From Leptolyngbya sp. O-77 (GTDB lineage Bacteria > Cyanobacteriota > Cyanobacteriia > Elainellales > Elainellaceae), in assembly GCF_001548395.1 (NCBI RefSeq), contig NZ_AP017367.1, positions 2,455,001 through 2,519,000 on the forward strand: a DNA stretch of 64,000 nt, in the 5' to 3' direction. The first letter of the stretch is position 1. Each line of letters opens with the position of its first letter. Positions 17,946 through 26,356 of the stretch are shown in pieces. Below the pieces are notes generated by a model that searched no databases, had not been told where the DNA came from, and saw only the letters and a program-made list of their open reading frames with translations. Position numbers and translations under genes: made by a program.

Positions 17946-18036
17946 AATCCGGCCTTGCAAGTCCCAAAACCACTCGCTGGGCGACGCTTTAGGCAGCGCT
18001 GTCTGTGAGTAGCTTCAAGACTTGCAAAACCGGATT
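17946..18036. repeat. 91-base element with 18-base imperfect terminal inverted repeats
   Basis: The left arm AATCCGGCCTTGCAAGTC (17946-17963) and the right arm at 18019-18036 are inverted copies with 16 of 18 matches. It lies between the convergent CFA-type gene and the last cpcG. A shorter related piece, AAACCGGATTTCAAG, occurs near 20203. It may be a small non-autonomous element or a two-way terminator; it has no T run, which favours the first. Confidence 0.6.
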
Positions 18037-18165
18037 CTGGAGATCGCGCTCTGGCGATATTGGCAAGCTGATGAGGTTTGTTAGAGCGAATTTAGAGCGA
18101 ATGTGGAATGCTCAATAGGGCGATCGCCCCACGACTCATCCCGAACCATTAACCCCTGAACCCCA

Positions 18166-18939
18166 CTAGCGGCGACCGCGATAGGGCACCTTGTTCAAAT
18201 AGTCGATATCGTTGGCGCGGAGCGTTTGAGCATAGTTGCCCTTGGCACCCACAGCGGCGGCCATGTCGCGATACTTGCGGGGGTCGCCCTCGGACAGCAT
18301 CCGCTCCTGGAACTTGCGGCTGTAGAACTTCTCCACCACAAAGCGCCAGTCGGTCTTGGTGGTTCCCACTTTGTCGCGAAACTCTTCGCCGTAGCGCGGC
18401 GTGACCAGGTTAAACGGACGACCCTCGTCGCGGTTGCCCATGCGCTTGCGCTGGTAGGGCACGGTGTAGTCGCCAAAGGCGTTGGTATATTCCTCGCTGT
18501 CTAGCAGCGCGTCCACAAAACCGTCGAAGCCCTTGGTAGCGATGACGATTGACCAGGCAATGGTTTCGTCTTGGTTGTAGGCTTTGCGACCCAGCAGGCG
18601 GCGCAGCGTAATGTCCACCAAGCGATAGTTGTCGTTCACGCTGACGACCTGGCTATAGAAGCGCTCAGACAGCGCCAGCCCGCGCACAAAGTCGCGCACG
18701 GTGATCACACGGTTCTTGAGCTGAGATTCCAGCGCGGGCTGCCGGTTGAATTTGAGGATCTGATGTTCGCTAAACACCTGGCGATAGGCCGCCCAGATGA
18801 CTTGCTGCATATCGGAATCGTCCGCAGCGTCTTCGAGGCGATAGATGTACGGAGTGTCCTCGTTCTGGTCAGCAGCGCCAAAGCTGCGAACCCGTTGGTT
18901 CTGAGTGGTTGGTTTGTATTCAAGCAACGGCAACGCCAT
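18166..18939 (-). CDS. cpcG: phycobilisome rod-core linker polypeptide CpcG
   Basis: A 257-residue linker. It starts with MALPLLEYKPTTQNQRV, the CpcG N terminus, then the PBS linker domain (~20-190: YRLEDAADDSDMQQVIWAAYRQVF, VRDFVRGLALSERF, LLGRKAYNQDE) and the RPFNLVTPRYG-type segment. The C-terminal ~60 residues are charged and end in KVPYRGRR. This tail attaches rods to the allophycocyanin core in CpcG proteins. It is the most distal of four cpcG-type genes on this strand and is 151 bases from the cpcL-type gene. Confidence 0.95.
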   Translation of the reverse strand: MALPLLEYKPTTQNQRVRSFGAADQNEDTPYIYRLEDAADDSDMQQVIWAAYRQVFSEHQILKFNRQPALESQLKNRVITVRDFVRGLALSERFYSQVVSVNDNYRLVDITLRRLLGRKAYNQDETIAWSIVIATKGFDGFVDALLDSEEYTNAFGDYTVPYQRKRMGNRDEGRPFNLVTPRYGEEFRDKVGTTKTDWRFVVEKFYSRKFQERMLSEGDPRKYRDMAAAVGAKGNYAQTLRANDIDYLNKVPYRGRR

Positions 18940-19090
18940 TCAAGTATCTCCCTTCAGTTTTATGGAACGTCTGAAATGGTTCAAGCCAGCGGTTCTAACG
19001 ATAGTTCAACGATGGTCTTTGGCTTATTATCCCGTGGATTGAACCCCTAGACTCCATCTGCAATCAGCTTTTTTGCAAATGGAATCCAGC

Positions 19091-19828
19091 TTATCCGGTG
19101 GCTCCGGGCAGCGAACTCACCAGCGCCAGCACCGCCAGCATCAGCACCAGCGCTAGCACGACAATCGACACACGCCCCCAGTTGGCCGTTTTGAGGAAGG
19201 TTTGCAGGTCGAAGGGCTGGTCAAAGTTCAGGGCAAATCGACCTACAGGGACATAGAGGCGGGGCTTCGGCAGCTTGTCGCGGTAGGCGGCTCCGTAGCG
19301 CGGCGTGAAGCTGAAGGGGCGATCGCCCATCCGTTTGCGCTGGTAGGGCACCACGTTGTCGCCAAAGGACTGAGTGTATTCGTCGCTGTCAACCAGTGCA
19401 TCTACGAACCCGCCCCAGCCTTTTGTCGCAATCACAATCGACCAGGCGATTTCTTCGTCTTTGTTGTAAGGCGCACGACCAAGGAGCCGCTTCAGGCACA
19501 TTTCCACCAGGCGATAGTTGTTGTTTGGCTCCACCACCAGCCGATAGAATCGCTCCGACTTGGCCAGCCCCCGAATGAAGTCTCGCACGGAAATGGAGTG
19601 ATTGCGAAGCTGAGTTTCCAGCGCAATTTGCCGGTTAAACCGAAGCTGCTCTTGCTCGTTAAACACCTGGCGATAGGCGGCGTTGATCAGCTCGTCTACT
19701 TCATCGGCACCACGAGAGTCTTCGAGCCGATAGACATAGAGAATATCGCCGTTGGTATCGACCGTGCCGAAGCTGGAAACCCGCTGGTTTTGGGTGGTTG
19801 GCTTGTAGTCTAAAAGAGGCAATGTCAT
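19091..19828 (-). CDS. cpcL: CpcL-type rod linker with C-terminal membrane helix
   Basis: A 245-residue CpcG paralogue. N-terminal MTLPLLDYKPTTQNQRV and the PBS linker domain (to ~190) match the other copies, but the C terminus is different: the core-binding tail is replaced by a ~22-residue hydrophobic helix (SIVVLALVLMLAVLALVSS, about 220-240). This is the hallmark of CpcL (CpcG2), which anchors core-less phycocyanin rods to the thylakoid membrane near photosystem I. Gaps of 151 bases on one side and 471 on the other suggest it can be transcribed separately from its neighbours. Confidence 0.92.
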   Translation of the reverse strand: MTLPLLDYKPTTQNQRVSSFGTVDTNGDILYVYRLEDSRGADEVDELINAAYRQVFNEQEQLRFNRQIALETQLRNHSISVRDFIRGLAKSERFYRLVVEPNNNYRLVEMCLKRLLGRAPYNKDEEIAWSIVIATKGWGGFVDALVDSDEYTQSFGDNVVPYQRKRMGDRPFSFTPRYGAAYRDKLPKPRLYVPVGRFALNFDQPFDLQTFLKTANWGRVSIVVLALVLMLAVLALVSSLPGATG

Positions 19829-20299
19829 CTCGATTTCTCCTTCAATATCTGAAAGGTGAAGAGACTTCTTGCACAGAGTTGAGAATCAGGAATTTACGCT
19901 GGTTTGAATCAAAACGAGCAGTGTTTTAGTTCAGGTTTAGGGAACTGGAGGGATTGGATGCGGTGAGCAGGCGATCGCCCTTTATCCAAAAAACTGTAAG
20001 CCAAAATACACACGCTTTAAAACAAAAGAACAAACTCCTGACAAAAAAACGAACGGTTCTGAAATGCAGCTTAGTCAACGTTTAGGAAGCTAGCGAGAAA
20101 ACTAGCGTGAATTATATTTTGAATTGACTAAACCCAGTTGCTCTCATGCAAGAGGTCACAATGTTAGGACGGGACGTGTAAAACGAGAAAGCGCATATCT
20201 TAAAACCGGATTTCAAGTGTTGGTGGTTGATCCGCAGCCTGCACAAAAAGCCCATACCCAAAAGCCCGTACAAACCACCAACCCCTGAAGTCCAGACCT
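19829..20299. other. intergenic region upstream of cpcL, with a 3' hairpin for the preceding cpcG
   Basis: 471 bases without a gene. Near the cpcG stop there is a perfect 10-base inverted repeat, GTTGGTGGTT at 20219-20228 and AACCACCAAC at 20273-20282, with a 44-base loop. It may protect or end the cpcG transcript, though no T run follows. The remaining AT-rich part (19980-20200) is the likely promoter/leader of the cpcL gene; no clear -35/-10 pair is assigned. Confidence 0.5.
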
Positions 20300-21043
20300 T
20301 TAGCGGACAGGGAAGCTGGCCGAAGGACTGATCGATACGGGCACGCCCGCTGGGGTGCTGCTGCGGCTCATGTCGGGAATTTTGATATTCGCCGTAGACA
20401 CCGAAGTAAATTGCATTGGCTTTGGCTGCACGGACTTGGCCATGTCGAGGAAGTTGCGAATATCACCCCACTTGTAGCGCTCGGCTTCCAGGCGATCGCG
20501 CCAGTAGTCGCCATAGCGCGGCGTGACCAGGTTAAAGGGGCGATCGCGATAGCGCCGCCGCTGATAGGGAACCGTGTTGTCGCCAAAGTTGGTGCTGTAT
20601 TCGTCGCTGTCGAGCAATTGATCGACAAAGCCCTCAAAGCCTTCGGTGGCGATCACAATCGACCAGGCGATTTGCTCATCCTGGTTGTATGAGGCACGGC
20701 CCAACAGACGCTTCAGCGTAATGTCCACAATTCGATAGTTGGAATTGGTTTCCACCACCAGCTTGCGGTAGGTTTCCGACTTGGCTAGCCCGCGCACAAA
20801 GTCGCGCACAGTGATCGAGCGGTTCTTGAGCTGCGACTCCAGGTCGCTCTGACGGCTGCTCTTGAGAATGACGTGTTCGCTAAACACTTGGCGATAGGCC
20901 GCCCAGATCAGTTGCTCGATGTCGGAATTATCTGCCGCATCTTCCAGGCGATAGATGTAGGGGGTGTCTTCGTTGCCGACTTCATAACCGGGCACGCGCT
21001 GGTTTTGGGAAGCTGGCTTGTATGCAAGAAGGGGAATGCTCAT
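20300..21043 (-). CDS. cpcG: phycobilisome rod-core linker polypeptide CpcG
   Basis: A 247-residue rod-core linker starting MSIPLLAYKPASQNQRV. The PBS linker domain includes IYRLEDAADNSDIEQLIWAAYRQVF, VRDFVRGLAKSE, LLGRASYNQDEQIAWS and RPFNLVTPRYGDYWR. The start is taken at 21043 because the CpcG family begins here; an in-frame GTG/ATG further upstream (to 21106) adds residues unlike any family member. The C-terminal tail (SVSTANIKIPDMSR) shares the KIPDMSR/KVPDMSR motif with the next upstream cpcG, so these two are close paralogues with a core-binding tail. Confidence 0.95.
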   Translation of the reverse strand: MSIPLLAYKPASQNQRVPGYEVGNEDTPYIYRLEDAADNSDIEQLIWAAYRQVFSEHVILKSSRQSDLESQLKNRSITVRDFVRGLAKSETYRKLVVETNSNYRIVDITLKRLLGRASYNQDEQIAWSIVIATEGFEGFVDQLLDSDEYSTNFGDNTVPYQRRRYRDRPFNLVTPRYGDYWRDRLEAERYKWGDIRNFLDMAKSVQPKPMQFTSVSTANIKIPDMSRSSTPAGVPVSISPSASFPVR

Positions 21044-21157
21044 GTTTTTTGAGGGATTAGGGATTAAGGGTTGGAGGTCAGGGGCCGGAACGGGAGAGAG
21101 GGTCAATAAAACAAGTCATTGCCTGACTCCTGACCCCTGATCCCTGACCCCTCTCTC

Positions 21158-22000
21158 CTAGTTCTTCTTCAGCGGCGGGATGTAGCTGTAGGGCAACCGA
21201 GCGGCGACGGGCTTAACGGTGGGCTTGGGGGTGCCGTTGTCTTCGCGGCTCATGTCGGGCACCTTGATGGCGCTGGAGGTGGAGCGGGCGACATCGCGCT
21301 GGGGCGTAAGCTGGGGCGTGATGATGCCTTTTGCCATGATGAAGAAGGATGCTGGAATCGCTTGCCGCACCACTTTCTTGTCGAGTTCGCCCGCCTGATA
21401 CTGCCGCACTTGGTAGTAAGAGCGGGTCATCATTTCCCGCTCCAGCAGGCGGCCGCGCCAATAGTCGTTATAGCGCGGGTTCACCAGATTAAACGGTCGT
21501 GCCTCCATGCGGCGGCGCTGGTAGGGCACGATGTCGTCGCCAAAGTTAGAGCGATATTCGTCGCTGTCTACGATCGCATCGATGAAGCCGTGCAGACCCT
21601 TCGTGGCAATCACAATCGACCAGGCGATTTGCTCCTTTTTGCCGTAGGAGGGGCGACCCAAAAAGCGCTGCACCGTCAGCTCGACGACTCGATAGTTGGA
21701 GTTGAGTTCGGCGATTTGCTCTCGATAGACTTCCGACTTGCCCAACCCCCGAATAAACTCGCGCACAGAAATCGCGCGGTTCCGCAGTTGCGATTCCAAA
21801 AACGCCTGCCGATAGCTTTCCAGAATCAGATGCTCACTAAAAATCTGGCGGTAGCAGGCCCAAATGATGTTGTTGACATCGGTGTCGGAGGTGGCATCCG
21901 TCAGGCGATAGATCCGAGCGTCATCTTCATCTGGAACGTCGTAGCCGGGCACGCGCTGGTTCTGGGTTTTGGGTGTGATTTCGAGCAGGGGAATTGACAT
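21158..22000 (-). CDS. cpcG: phycobilisome rod-core linker polypeptide CpcG (longest copy)
   Basis: A 280-residue rod-core linker, first of the four after cpcF. N terminus MSIPLLEITPKTQNQRV, PBS linker domain to ~190 (LLG-type motif is FLGRPSYGKKE), then a longer C-terminal tail of ~90 residues with IKVPDMSRED and proline/lysine-rich ends. The tail length resembles that of core-binding CpcG copies. It starts 33 bases after the cpcF stop; that gap consists of heptamer repeats and offers no normal Shine-Dalgarno. Confidence 0.95.
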   Translation of the reverse strand: MSIPLLEITPKTQNQRVPGYDVPDEDDARIYRLTDATSDTDVNNIIWACYRQIFSEHLILESYRQAFLESQLRNRAISVREFIRGLGKSEVYREQIAELNSNYRVVELTVQRFLGRPSYGKKEQIAWSIVIATKGLHGFIDAIVDSDEYRSNFGDDIVPYQRRRMEARPFNLVNPRYNDYWRGRLLEREMMTRSYYQVRQYQAGELDKKVVRQAIPASFFIMAKGIITPQLTPQRDVARSTSSAIKVPDMSREDNGTPKPTVKPVAARLPYSYIPPLKKN

Positions 22001-22002
22001 GG

Positions 22003-22033
22003 TGATTAGGGATTAGGGATTAGGGATTGGGGG
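22003..22033. repeat. (TTAGGGA)n heptamer array in the cpcF-cpcG junction
   Basis: Tandem GATTAGG/GATTAGG/GATTAGG/GATTGGG units (TAATCCC on the coding strand) fill the whole junction between the cpcF stop and the cpcG ATG. A shorter copy, GAGGGATTAGGGATTAAGGG, lies in front of the next cpcG at about 21051-21070. These are of the short tandemly repeated heptamer type known from cyanobacteria. Confidence 0.85.
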
Positions 22034-22705
22034 TTAAGGGGCGATCGCCCGCCCTTCTCTTTCAGGAAAGCTATCGGGAACAGGCGGTGGAGATTGCAGC
22101 GTGGCGATCGCCCACCGAATGCGCGCCTGCACGGCAGTATCCGAGTCTTGAAGTGCTTGCAGCGTCTCGACAATCTGGGGCTGCAACGCCGAGGCGGATT
22201 GTCCCAGGGCGTGCAGACCGGCGATCGCCGCATAGCGGATTGACCAGTCGGCATCCTCCAGAATGCGAACCAGCGTGTCGTAGGTGCGGGATTGGGCGAT
22301 CGCCCGCTCAGGCTCCGCCAGCTTTAGCCAGTGCAGTTGCCCCAAGCCCCTGGCAGCAGCGCGGCGCACGCTGGGGGCAAAGTCTGTCTCGGCGGCCGAC
22401 AGCAGCACGTCCAACGCTCGCGGATCGGCGATCGCCGCCAGCGCCCGAATTGCGTAGGCCCGCGCGCCGTAGTTGTAGTCGTCCAGCAGCGTCAGCAGGG
22501 GCATCACCGCCGCTTCGCCCATCTGCACCAGCCCTTTCACCGCCATCACCGCCGCACCGGGATTGTTGAACCCCAGCGAGCGAATCAGCGTCGGAATCCC
22601 TTCCTCCAGGCGTGCCGCCGCTAGCGCCTGCACCGCCGCGATCAACCGTTCCGGCGAATCGGCCTGGTCGATGTCGGCGATGAGGGTGGCGAGGGGAGTG
22701 GGCAT
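22034..22705 (-). CDS. cpcF: phycocyanobilin lyase subunit CpcF
   Basis: A 223-residue protein of HEAT-like repeats (PTLIRSLGFNNPGAAVMAVKGLV, ALAAIADPRALDVL, VRRAAARGLGQL, IRYAAIAGLHALG). With CpcE it forms the heterodimer that attaches phycocyanobilin to Cys84 of CpcA. It follows cpcE in the usual order, with 111 bases of repeat-rich DNA between them. Function follows from family and position. Confidence 0.93.
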   Translation of the reverse strand: MPTPLATLIADIDQADSPERLIAAVQALAAARLEEGIPTLIRSLGFNNPGAAVMAVKGLVQMGEAAVMPLLTLLDDYNYGARAYAIRALAAIADPRALDVLLSAAETDFAPSVRRAAARGLGQLHWLKLAEPERAIAQSRTYDTLVRILEDADWSIRYAAIAGLHALGQSASALQPQIVETLQALQDSDTAVQARIRWAIATLQSPPPVPDSFPEREGRAIAP

Positions 22706-22816
22706 GGGGGAGGGGTGGATGGGTGATGGGGTGTTGGGGTGATGGGGTGTGGGAGCGATGGGGTGTAGGAGCGATGGGGTGTTTTCTCCCCCTCCCGCTC
22801 TCCTTTTACAACCTGC
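22706..22816. repeat. G-rich degenerate tandem repeats between cpcE and cpcF
   Basis: The stretch holds several copies of GATGGGGTGT and GGAGCGATGGGGTGT(A/G) in a row, followed by a pyrimidine block CTCCCCCTCCC. On the coding strand this gives C-rich RNA. No gene is present. Confidence 0.75.
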
Positions 22817-23665
22817 CTACAGCATCCCGTCCATCAGCGTTATTACCCGAATAGCATCGGCGCTGAGGGTATCGGGCGACTGACGGACGGCGCGTTCTAG
22901 CAATCCTTTGAGGGAAAAGAGCTTGAAGCTATTTTCGGTGGCGGCGGTGGCGATCGCCTCGGCGGCGGGGAGATAGCCCACAGCGCCCAGGTCAGACAGG
23001 GCGACGCGGCGCAGGTTAATGTCATCGCTTTGCAGCGCGGCCACCAGGCGATCGCCATAGGCGGCCTCTTCTGTAAGCTGGTACAGCGCCCGCACAGCGG
23101 AATATTGCACACGCTGAATCGGATGCTCCGCAAACGGTCGAATCACATCAACCGCTTCCACAGCACCCAGCGCACCCAGCGCTTCCAGGATGGCTTCGTA
23201 GGGCTGCGCCAGATGGGGCCGCCCCGGCACCTTCACCGCGGCCGCCACGCCGCCCGCCAGCAGCCCCAACAGCGCGGGCACGCAGGACGAATCGCCCAGC
23301 ATCCCTAGCGATTGTGCCGCTGACTCGCGCACGTAGAAGTCTTCACAGCCAAGGCACTCGGTCAACCCCGGAACGGCACGGCGATCGCCCAGCTTGCCCA
23401 GCGCCCGGGCCGCATTCCGCCGCAGCGGATAGCCGCCCAGTTCCGTCCGGTCAGACTCGTCGCGCAGCGCTGCAATCAGCGCATCCACGGCCGCCGGATC
23501 AGACACGCGAAATTTCCCCAACCACCAGGCCGCGTAATAGCGCAGGCTGGTGTCGGGGTGAGCAAGATTGGCGATCGCCTGCTCCACCGTCAGCGTTTCT
23601 GCGCCAGCGGCTTCCGATACAGCGGTCGATTCCTCAAACTGCGTCTCCGATGTTCCGTCAAGCAT
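22817..23665 (-). CDS. cpcE: phycocyanobilin lyase subunit CpcE
   Basis: A 282-residue HEAT/Armadillo-like repeat protein with the CpcE core DTSLRYYAAWWLGKFR, a motif nearly invariant in this family, and RRNAARALGKLGD. It is the partner of CpcF in the lyase that links phycocyanobilin to CpcA Cys84. It lies directly after cpcD, a 47-base gap. The N-terminal ~30 residues are acidic and variable. Confidence 0.94.
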   Translation of the reverse strand: MLDGTSETQFEESTAVSEAAGAETLTVEQAIANLAHPDTSLRYYAAWWLGKFRVSDPAAVDALIAALRDESDRTELGGYPLRRNAARALGKLGDRRAVPGLTECLGCEDFYVRESAAQSLGMLGDSSCVPALLGLLAGGVAAAVKVPGRPHLAQPYEAILEALGALGAVEAVDVIRPFAEHPIQRVQYSAVRALYQLTEEAAYGDRLVAALQSDDINLRRVALSDLGAVGYLPAAEAIATAATENSFKLFSLKGLLERAVRQSPDTLSADAIRVITLMDGML

Positions 23666-23712
23666 TCCTGAACCTGGGGGGTCGCGTTCCGTCCAAAGGG
23701 GCGATCGCGTGC

Positions 23713-23952
23713 TTACGAGTCGCTCGTTAGCGGTTCGATCTTGACAATCTTGCCGCCCATCCGCAGGATGCGCTGCATCTCTTCGTTCATGCGGTTGTAG
23801 GGAACCGTGAAAAAGACGCTGCCGCTGTTGCGAATCGCATAATTGTTCTTGTCTGTCTCCTGGCTTTGGCGCAGACCCACCACTTCATAACGAAACATCC
23901 GCGCCCCCGAAGGCGAATTTGCGGCACTTCCTACAGCAGTTTGACCGTACAT
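23713..23952 (-). CDS. cpcD: phycobilisome small rod-capping linker CpcD
   Basis: A 79-residue protein consisting of one CpcD domain (MFRYEVVGLRQ, FFTVPYNRMNEEMQRI, GGKIVKIEPL). It caps the distal end of the phycocyanin rod and limits rod length. Both cpcC products carry the same domain at their C terminus. The gene sits between cpcC and cpcE as in other cyanobacteria. Confidence 0.95.
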   Translation of the reverse strand: MYGQTAVGSAANSPSGARMFRYEVVGLRQSQETDKNNYAIRNSGSVFFTVPYNRMNEEMQRILRMGGKIVKIEPLTSDS

Positions 23953-24078
23953 ACTCTGTTCTCCATTGTTTTAGAGGGCAAAGGGAGGGATCAGAGGTCA
24001 GAGCGCTTAGGCCGAACCTAAAGCCTAGAAGCCTGTTAAAGGCTCAAGCCCGAACCCCCAACCTCTGATTCCTGAAAC

Positions 24079-24960
24079 CTAGTTAGCGCTTGCCAGCGAC
24101 ACGCTGACGATCCGGCCGCCCTGGCGCTGGATTTGCTGCATCCGGGCAGAGAGCTGATCGTAGGGCACGAGGTAGGCGGTGCTGCTGCGGCGCAGCTTGG
24201 GATAGCCAACGCCAGAGCCGCCGTTCCGCAGACCTGCGACTTCGATGCGATAGACGCGGGCGCTTTCGCCCACAGAGCCGCCCAGGCACTTGCTGGGAGC
24301 CACGTCATCCGAAGCACGGAAGAAGGCAAAGCTGCCAACCCCAGAGGGACTGACGATGGAGGTCGGCTTGTTTTGGGCTAGGTCACGGGCGAGATGAGAG
24401 ACGCGCCCCTCCGCCTGAGAGCGATCGCTATTGGCATAGCCGCGATAGAGACGGAACATGCGGTTAAAGGCGACCGTGCGGGCCCCGGCATAATACTCAA
24501 AGCCGCGATAGTAGGGCACGATGCTTTCGCCGAAGTTGGACTGATACTCCTCGGAGTCGATGTAGGAGTCGATATCCGCATCAAAGCCCTGAGTTTCGTA
24601 AAGATCCAGGTGGAAGATCACTTCCGACTCGTCGTAGGGCGCACGACCCAGCAGGTGCTTGTAGTTCAGCTCGATCACGCGGGTCTGGAAGTTGCCGTAG
24701 AGGAACTTCTGCTTGTACAGGTCAGACTTGGCAACGGCGCGGACAAATTCACGAACGCTGATATTGCCGTCGCGGAGGAGCGATTCGGCGCTGGTGAGTC
24801 GTTCGGACTTCATCAGGTAGTCGTTGCCCAACACCTGCCGATAGACGGCGCGGATGACGTTTTCGACATCCTCTTTGGTGTAATTGGGGCGGAGTTCTAC
24901 CCGGGGCGCTCCGTCATACGGAGATGTTCCCAAACGGGATGCTGCTGCGGTAACTGGCAC
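24079..24960 (-). CDS. cpcC: phycobilisome rod linker CpcC (second copy)
   Basis: A 293-residue rod linker of about 32 kDa class: an N-terminal PBS linker domain (~20-200: VELRPNYTKEDVENVIRAVY, VREFVRAVAKSDLY, LLGRAPYDESE, FRLYRGYANSDR) and a C-terminal CpcD domain (YRIEVAGLR, AYLVPYDQLSARMQQI, GGRIVSV). The GTG at 24960 is taken as start because GGAGAG lies seven bases before it and the family begins here with PVTAAASRLG; the upstream in-frame residues to 25035 are not family-like. It links successive phycocyanin hexamers. Confidence 0.94.
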   Translation of the reverse strand: MPVTAAASRLGTSPYDGAPRVELRPNYTKEDVENVIRAVYRQVLGNDYLMKSERLTSAESLLRDGNISVREFVRAVAKSDLYKQKFLYGNFQTRVIELNYKHLLGRAPYDESEVIFHLDLYETQGFDADIDSYIDSEEYQSNFGESIVPYYRGFEYYAGARTVAFNRMFRLYRGYANSDRSQAEGRVSHLARDLAQNKPTSIVSPSGVGSFAFFRASDDVAPSKCLGGSVGESARVYRIEVAGLRNGGSGVGYPKLRRSSTAYLVPYDQLSARMQQIQRQGGRIVSVSLASAN

Positions 24961-25089
24961 GGTCGATCTCTCCTTCGTGTTTGCGAATGGCTTGGAAGCG
25001 GTTGGCGCTTGAAGCTGACCCCAAACCCCAACCACTAGAAACCGGAACTCAAACGGGTAGCGGGCGATTCTTGAGGCTACCCTGAACCC

Positions 25090-25935
25090 TTAGACGGCGC
25101 TGATGCTAAGCACCCGGCCGCCAGCGCGATTGATCTGCTGGAGGCGTGTGGAAAGCTGATCGTAGGAAACGAGCAGGTCACGATTGCTGAGCCGCAGGGG
25201 GGCCCGGCCGCTGGCAGCGGACTGGGTATAGCGGACTCGATAGAGCTGGTCGCGATCGCCCGCTGCGGCACCCACCAACCCGGCTCCCGTTCCGACAAAC
25301 TCGCTGACGCGACCCGTCGAAGGCGGCTGGATGGGCATGGGCAGGTTGCGAGCCACTTCCTGCGTCAGCCGGGGGCGGTTTTTGCCATACTGAGCGCGAT
25401 CGCTGTTGGCATAGCCCCGATACAGCCGAAACATGCGCGTAAAGCCGACGGTCTTTTGCCCCCGCTGCGAGTTGAACCCGCGATAGGACGGCACGACCGA
25501 ATCGCCAAAGCTTTCCTGATATTCTGCCGAGTCGAGGTAGGAGTTGATCTCTGCCTCGTAGCCCTGCTGGTTATACAGGTCAACATGGAAGGCGATCTCG
25601 GACTCATCGTAGGGTGCGCGACCCAACAGATGCTTGTAGTTCAGTTCGATGAATCGAATCTGGGGATTGGAATAGAAAAACTTTTCCTTGTATAGCTCAG
25701 ACTGGGCGATCGCCCGCACAAAATCGCGGACGCTGATTTGCCCCTGCCGCAAAAGCGACTCTGCACTGGTCAGGCGCTCGCTTGCCATCAGGTGATCATT
25801 CCCCAGCACTTGACGATAGGCCGCCCAAATCACAGCTTGCACATCGTCTTCTGTCCAGCTTGGACGCAGCTCTACGCGATCGCTCGGCGAAAAAGCAGAA
25901 ATACCCAATCGATCTGCCGCAACTAGACCGCTCAT
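25090..25935 (-). CDS. cpcC: phycobilisome rod linker CpcC (first copy)
   Basis: A 281-residue rod linker with the same two-domain plan as its neighbour: PBS linker domain (VELRPSWTEDDVQAVIWAAY, VRDFVRAIAQSELY, LLGRAPYDESE) and a C-terminal CpcD domain (YRVRYTQSA, LLVSYDQLSTRLQQI, GGRVLSI). A GGAGGAGGG Shine-Dalgarno is placed well before the ATG at 25935. The gene is 421 bases from cpcA, beyond the intergenic hairpin. The two cpcC products probably occupy different rod positions. Confidence 0.95.
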   Translation of the reverse strand: MSGLVAADRLGISAFSPSDRVELRPSWTEDDVQAVIWAAYRQVLGNDHLMASERLTSAESLLRQGQISVRDFVRAIAQSELYKEKFFYSNPQIRFIELNYKHLLGRAPYDESEIAFHVDLYNQQGYEAEINSYLDSAEYQESFGDSVVPSYRGFNSQRGQKTVGFTRMFRLYRGYANSDRAQYGKNRPRLTQEVARNLPMPIQPPSTGRVSEFVGTGAGLVGAAAGDRDQLYRVRYTQSAASGRAPLRLSNRDLLVSYDQLSTRLQQINRAGGRVLSISAV

Positions 25936-26287
25936 CTCAAATCCCTCCTCCTAAAGCTGACACTCGGTATTGAAAAAGCCCTTGTGACTAGAGGATGCTT
26001 GATCTTCAGCGTCCAGCGCAGAGAATCAACTTGATAAAGCTGAAACGAAAACCAAGAACAAAAGTCGAAACGCTTCACAAAGCTAGACTTTGCTGTTCCT
26101 GACAACTTGCGCTCCTAGACCACTCCGCTCTTGCCACAAGCGCGTCGAAATAAAACACAGATCCTCAACAGAGCTTCAGATCTTCAATCAAAATCAAAGA
26201 TCGGCGTGAATATTGCTGGCAGCGACAATCCACCGCAGAGATTAGCTCAGATATCGCAAACCAGACCTCGCCTACAGATATAACAAT

Positions 26288-26344
26288 GCCCGGAAAGGTA
26301 AACCCCTGCCAGTTGTGAACCAGCAATTGCTTACCTTTCCGGGC
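26288..26344 (-). terminator. cpcA-cpcC intergenic hairpin (attenuating or stabilising)
   Basis: A perfect 14-base inverted repeat, GCCCGGAAAGGTAA at 26288-26301 and its complement at 26331-26344, starts 12 bases after the cpcA stop. No long T run follows, so it is more likely a partial terminator or mRNA 3'-end protector than a full stop. Such hairpins after cpcBA explain the high ratio of subunit to linker mRNA in other cyanobacteria. The remaining ~350 bases up to cpcC hold no gene. Confidence 0.8.
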
Positions 26345-26356
26345 AAGCACAATCAA

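Noticed and set aside
22003..22040. Telomere-like TTAGGG repeats
   Set aside because: They are bacterial heptamers TTAGGGA inside an operon, not a chromosome end.
26165..26356. Minus-strand open frame of 63 codons between cpcA and cpcC
   Set aside because: It covers the intergenic hairpin, has no family-like content and no start signal; it is more likely leader/attenuator DNA.
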